5,200 bases of DNA. Origin: Candidatus Eiseniibacteriota bacterium (GTDB lineage: Bacteria; Joyebacterota; Joyebacteria; Joyebacterales; Joyebacteraceae). The stretch lies in NCBI GenBank assembly GCA_030630395.1, contig DAOVNE010000126.1, forward strand, positions 1 to 5,200. Reading direction: 5' to 3'. The position numbers and the translations under genes are program-made. This document shows, piece by piece, positions 5,148 to 5,200 of this stretch. The notes under the pieces are model-generated. The model did no database searches. It was given only the letters and a program-made list of their open reading frames with translations, and was not told the origin of the DNA. Each line of letters opens with the position of its first letter. The stretch's first letter is position 1.

Positions 5148-5200
5148 TTGAGCAAGAAGAAGAGGGAAGCCAAGGCAGCACCGGGATCCACGGAAGAAAC
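5148..5200 (+). CDS. grpE: Probable GrpE, N-terminal start (partial)
   Basis: Only 17 codons are in the window, starting from a TTG at 5148 and running MSKKKREAKAAPGSTEE to the right edge. GGAGG (5132-5136) lies 11 nt upstream, slightly long but usable. A lysine-rich, low-complexity N-terminus is common for GrpE, the nucleotide exchange factor of DnaK, and the position straight after hrcA is the classic one; the name therefore rests on context. An ATG at 5123 opens another frame that also stays open to the edge and encodes an acidic stretch, but it lacks a well-placed ribosome binding site because the GGAGG falls inside it. The start and identity are thus provisional. Confidence 0.55.
   Translation, partial: MSKKKREAKAAPGSTEE

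Overview
The window is a compact bacterial chromosome segment, moderately GC-rich by eye, with every gene on the + strand. It holds the 3' end of glmS, a selenium block (selD with an in-frame UGA, then the selenocysteine tRNA selC), a PP-loop tRNA-thiolase-like gene, a small exported DUF5683-like protein, lepB (signal peptidase I), hrcA, and the first codons of what is probably grpE. No mobile element, CRISPR array or phage gene is visible.

The main result is in selD. The gene looks as if it starts at 508, but the conserved N-terminus lies upstream. It is read from a GTG at 385 straight through a TGA at 436-438. That codon sits exactly where selenophosphate synthetases carry their catalytic Cys/Sec (U18, with the catalytic Lys at 21). 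A hairpin fitting the bacterial SECIS geometry follows at 451-463. About 60 nt after the selD stop lies a complete tRNA with a UCA anticodon, a long variable arm and an encoded CCA (1488-1586). The organism therefore inserts selenocysteine, and its SelD is itself a selenoprotein.

Layout: 1-310 glmS end; 385-1431 selD; 1488-1586 selC; 1619-2590 ThiI/MnmA-like thiolase with a C-terminal NFACT-R-like domain; 2590-3150 DUF5683-like protein, overlapping the previous stop by one base; 3200-3835 lepB; 3836-4065 intergenic region with a strong stem-loop, a sigma-70-type promoter and a CIRCE operator; 4066-5112 hrcA; 5148-end probable grpE. The genes from selD to lepB are tightly packed, with no clear intrinsic terminator, and could be read together. 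The hrcA-grpE unit is a separate heat-shock operon under its own repressor.

Taxonomy is uncertain. Selenoprotein use suggests an anaerobic or microaerophilic lifestyle, HrcA/CIRCE excludes few bacterial phyla, and a DUF5683-type exported protein is commonest in the Bacteroidetes/FCB sphere. An FCB-related or uncultured candidate-phylum bacterium is a reasonable guess, but only an inference. Start codons are often not ATG: GTG for selD, the thiolase and hrcA, and probably TTG for grpE.
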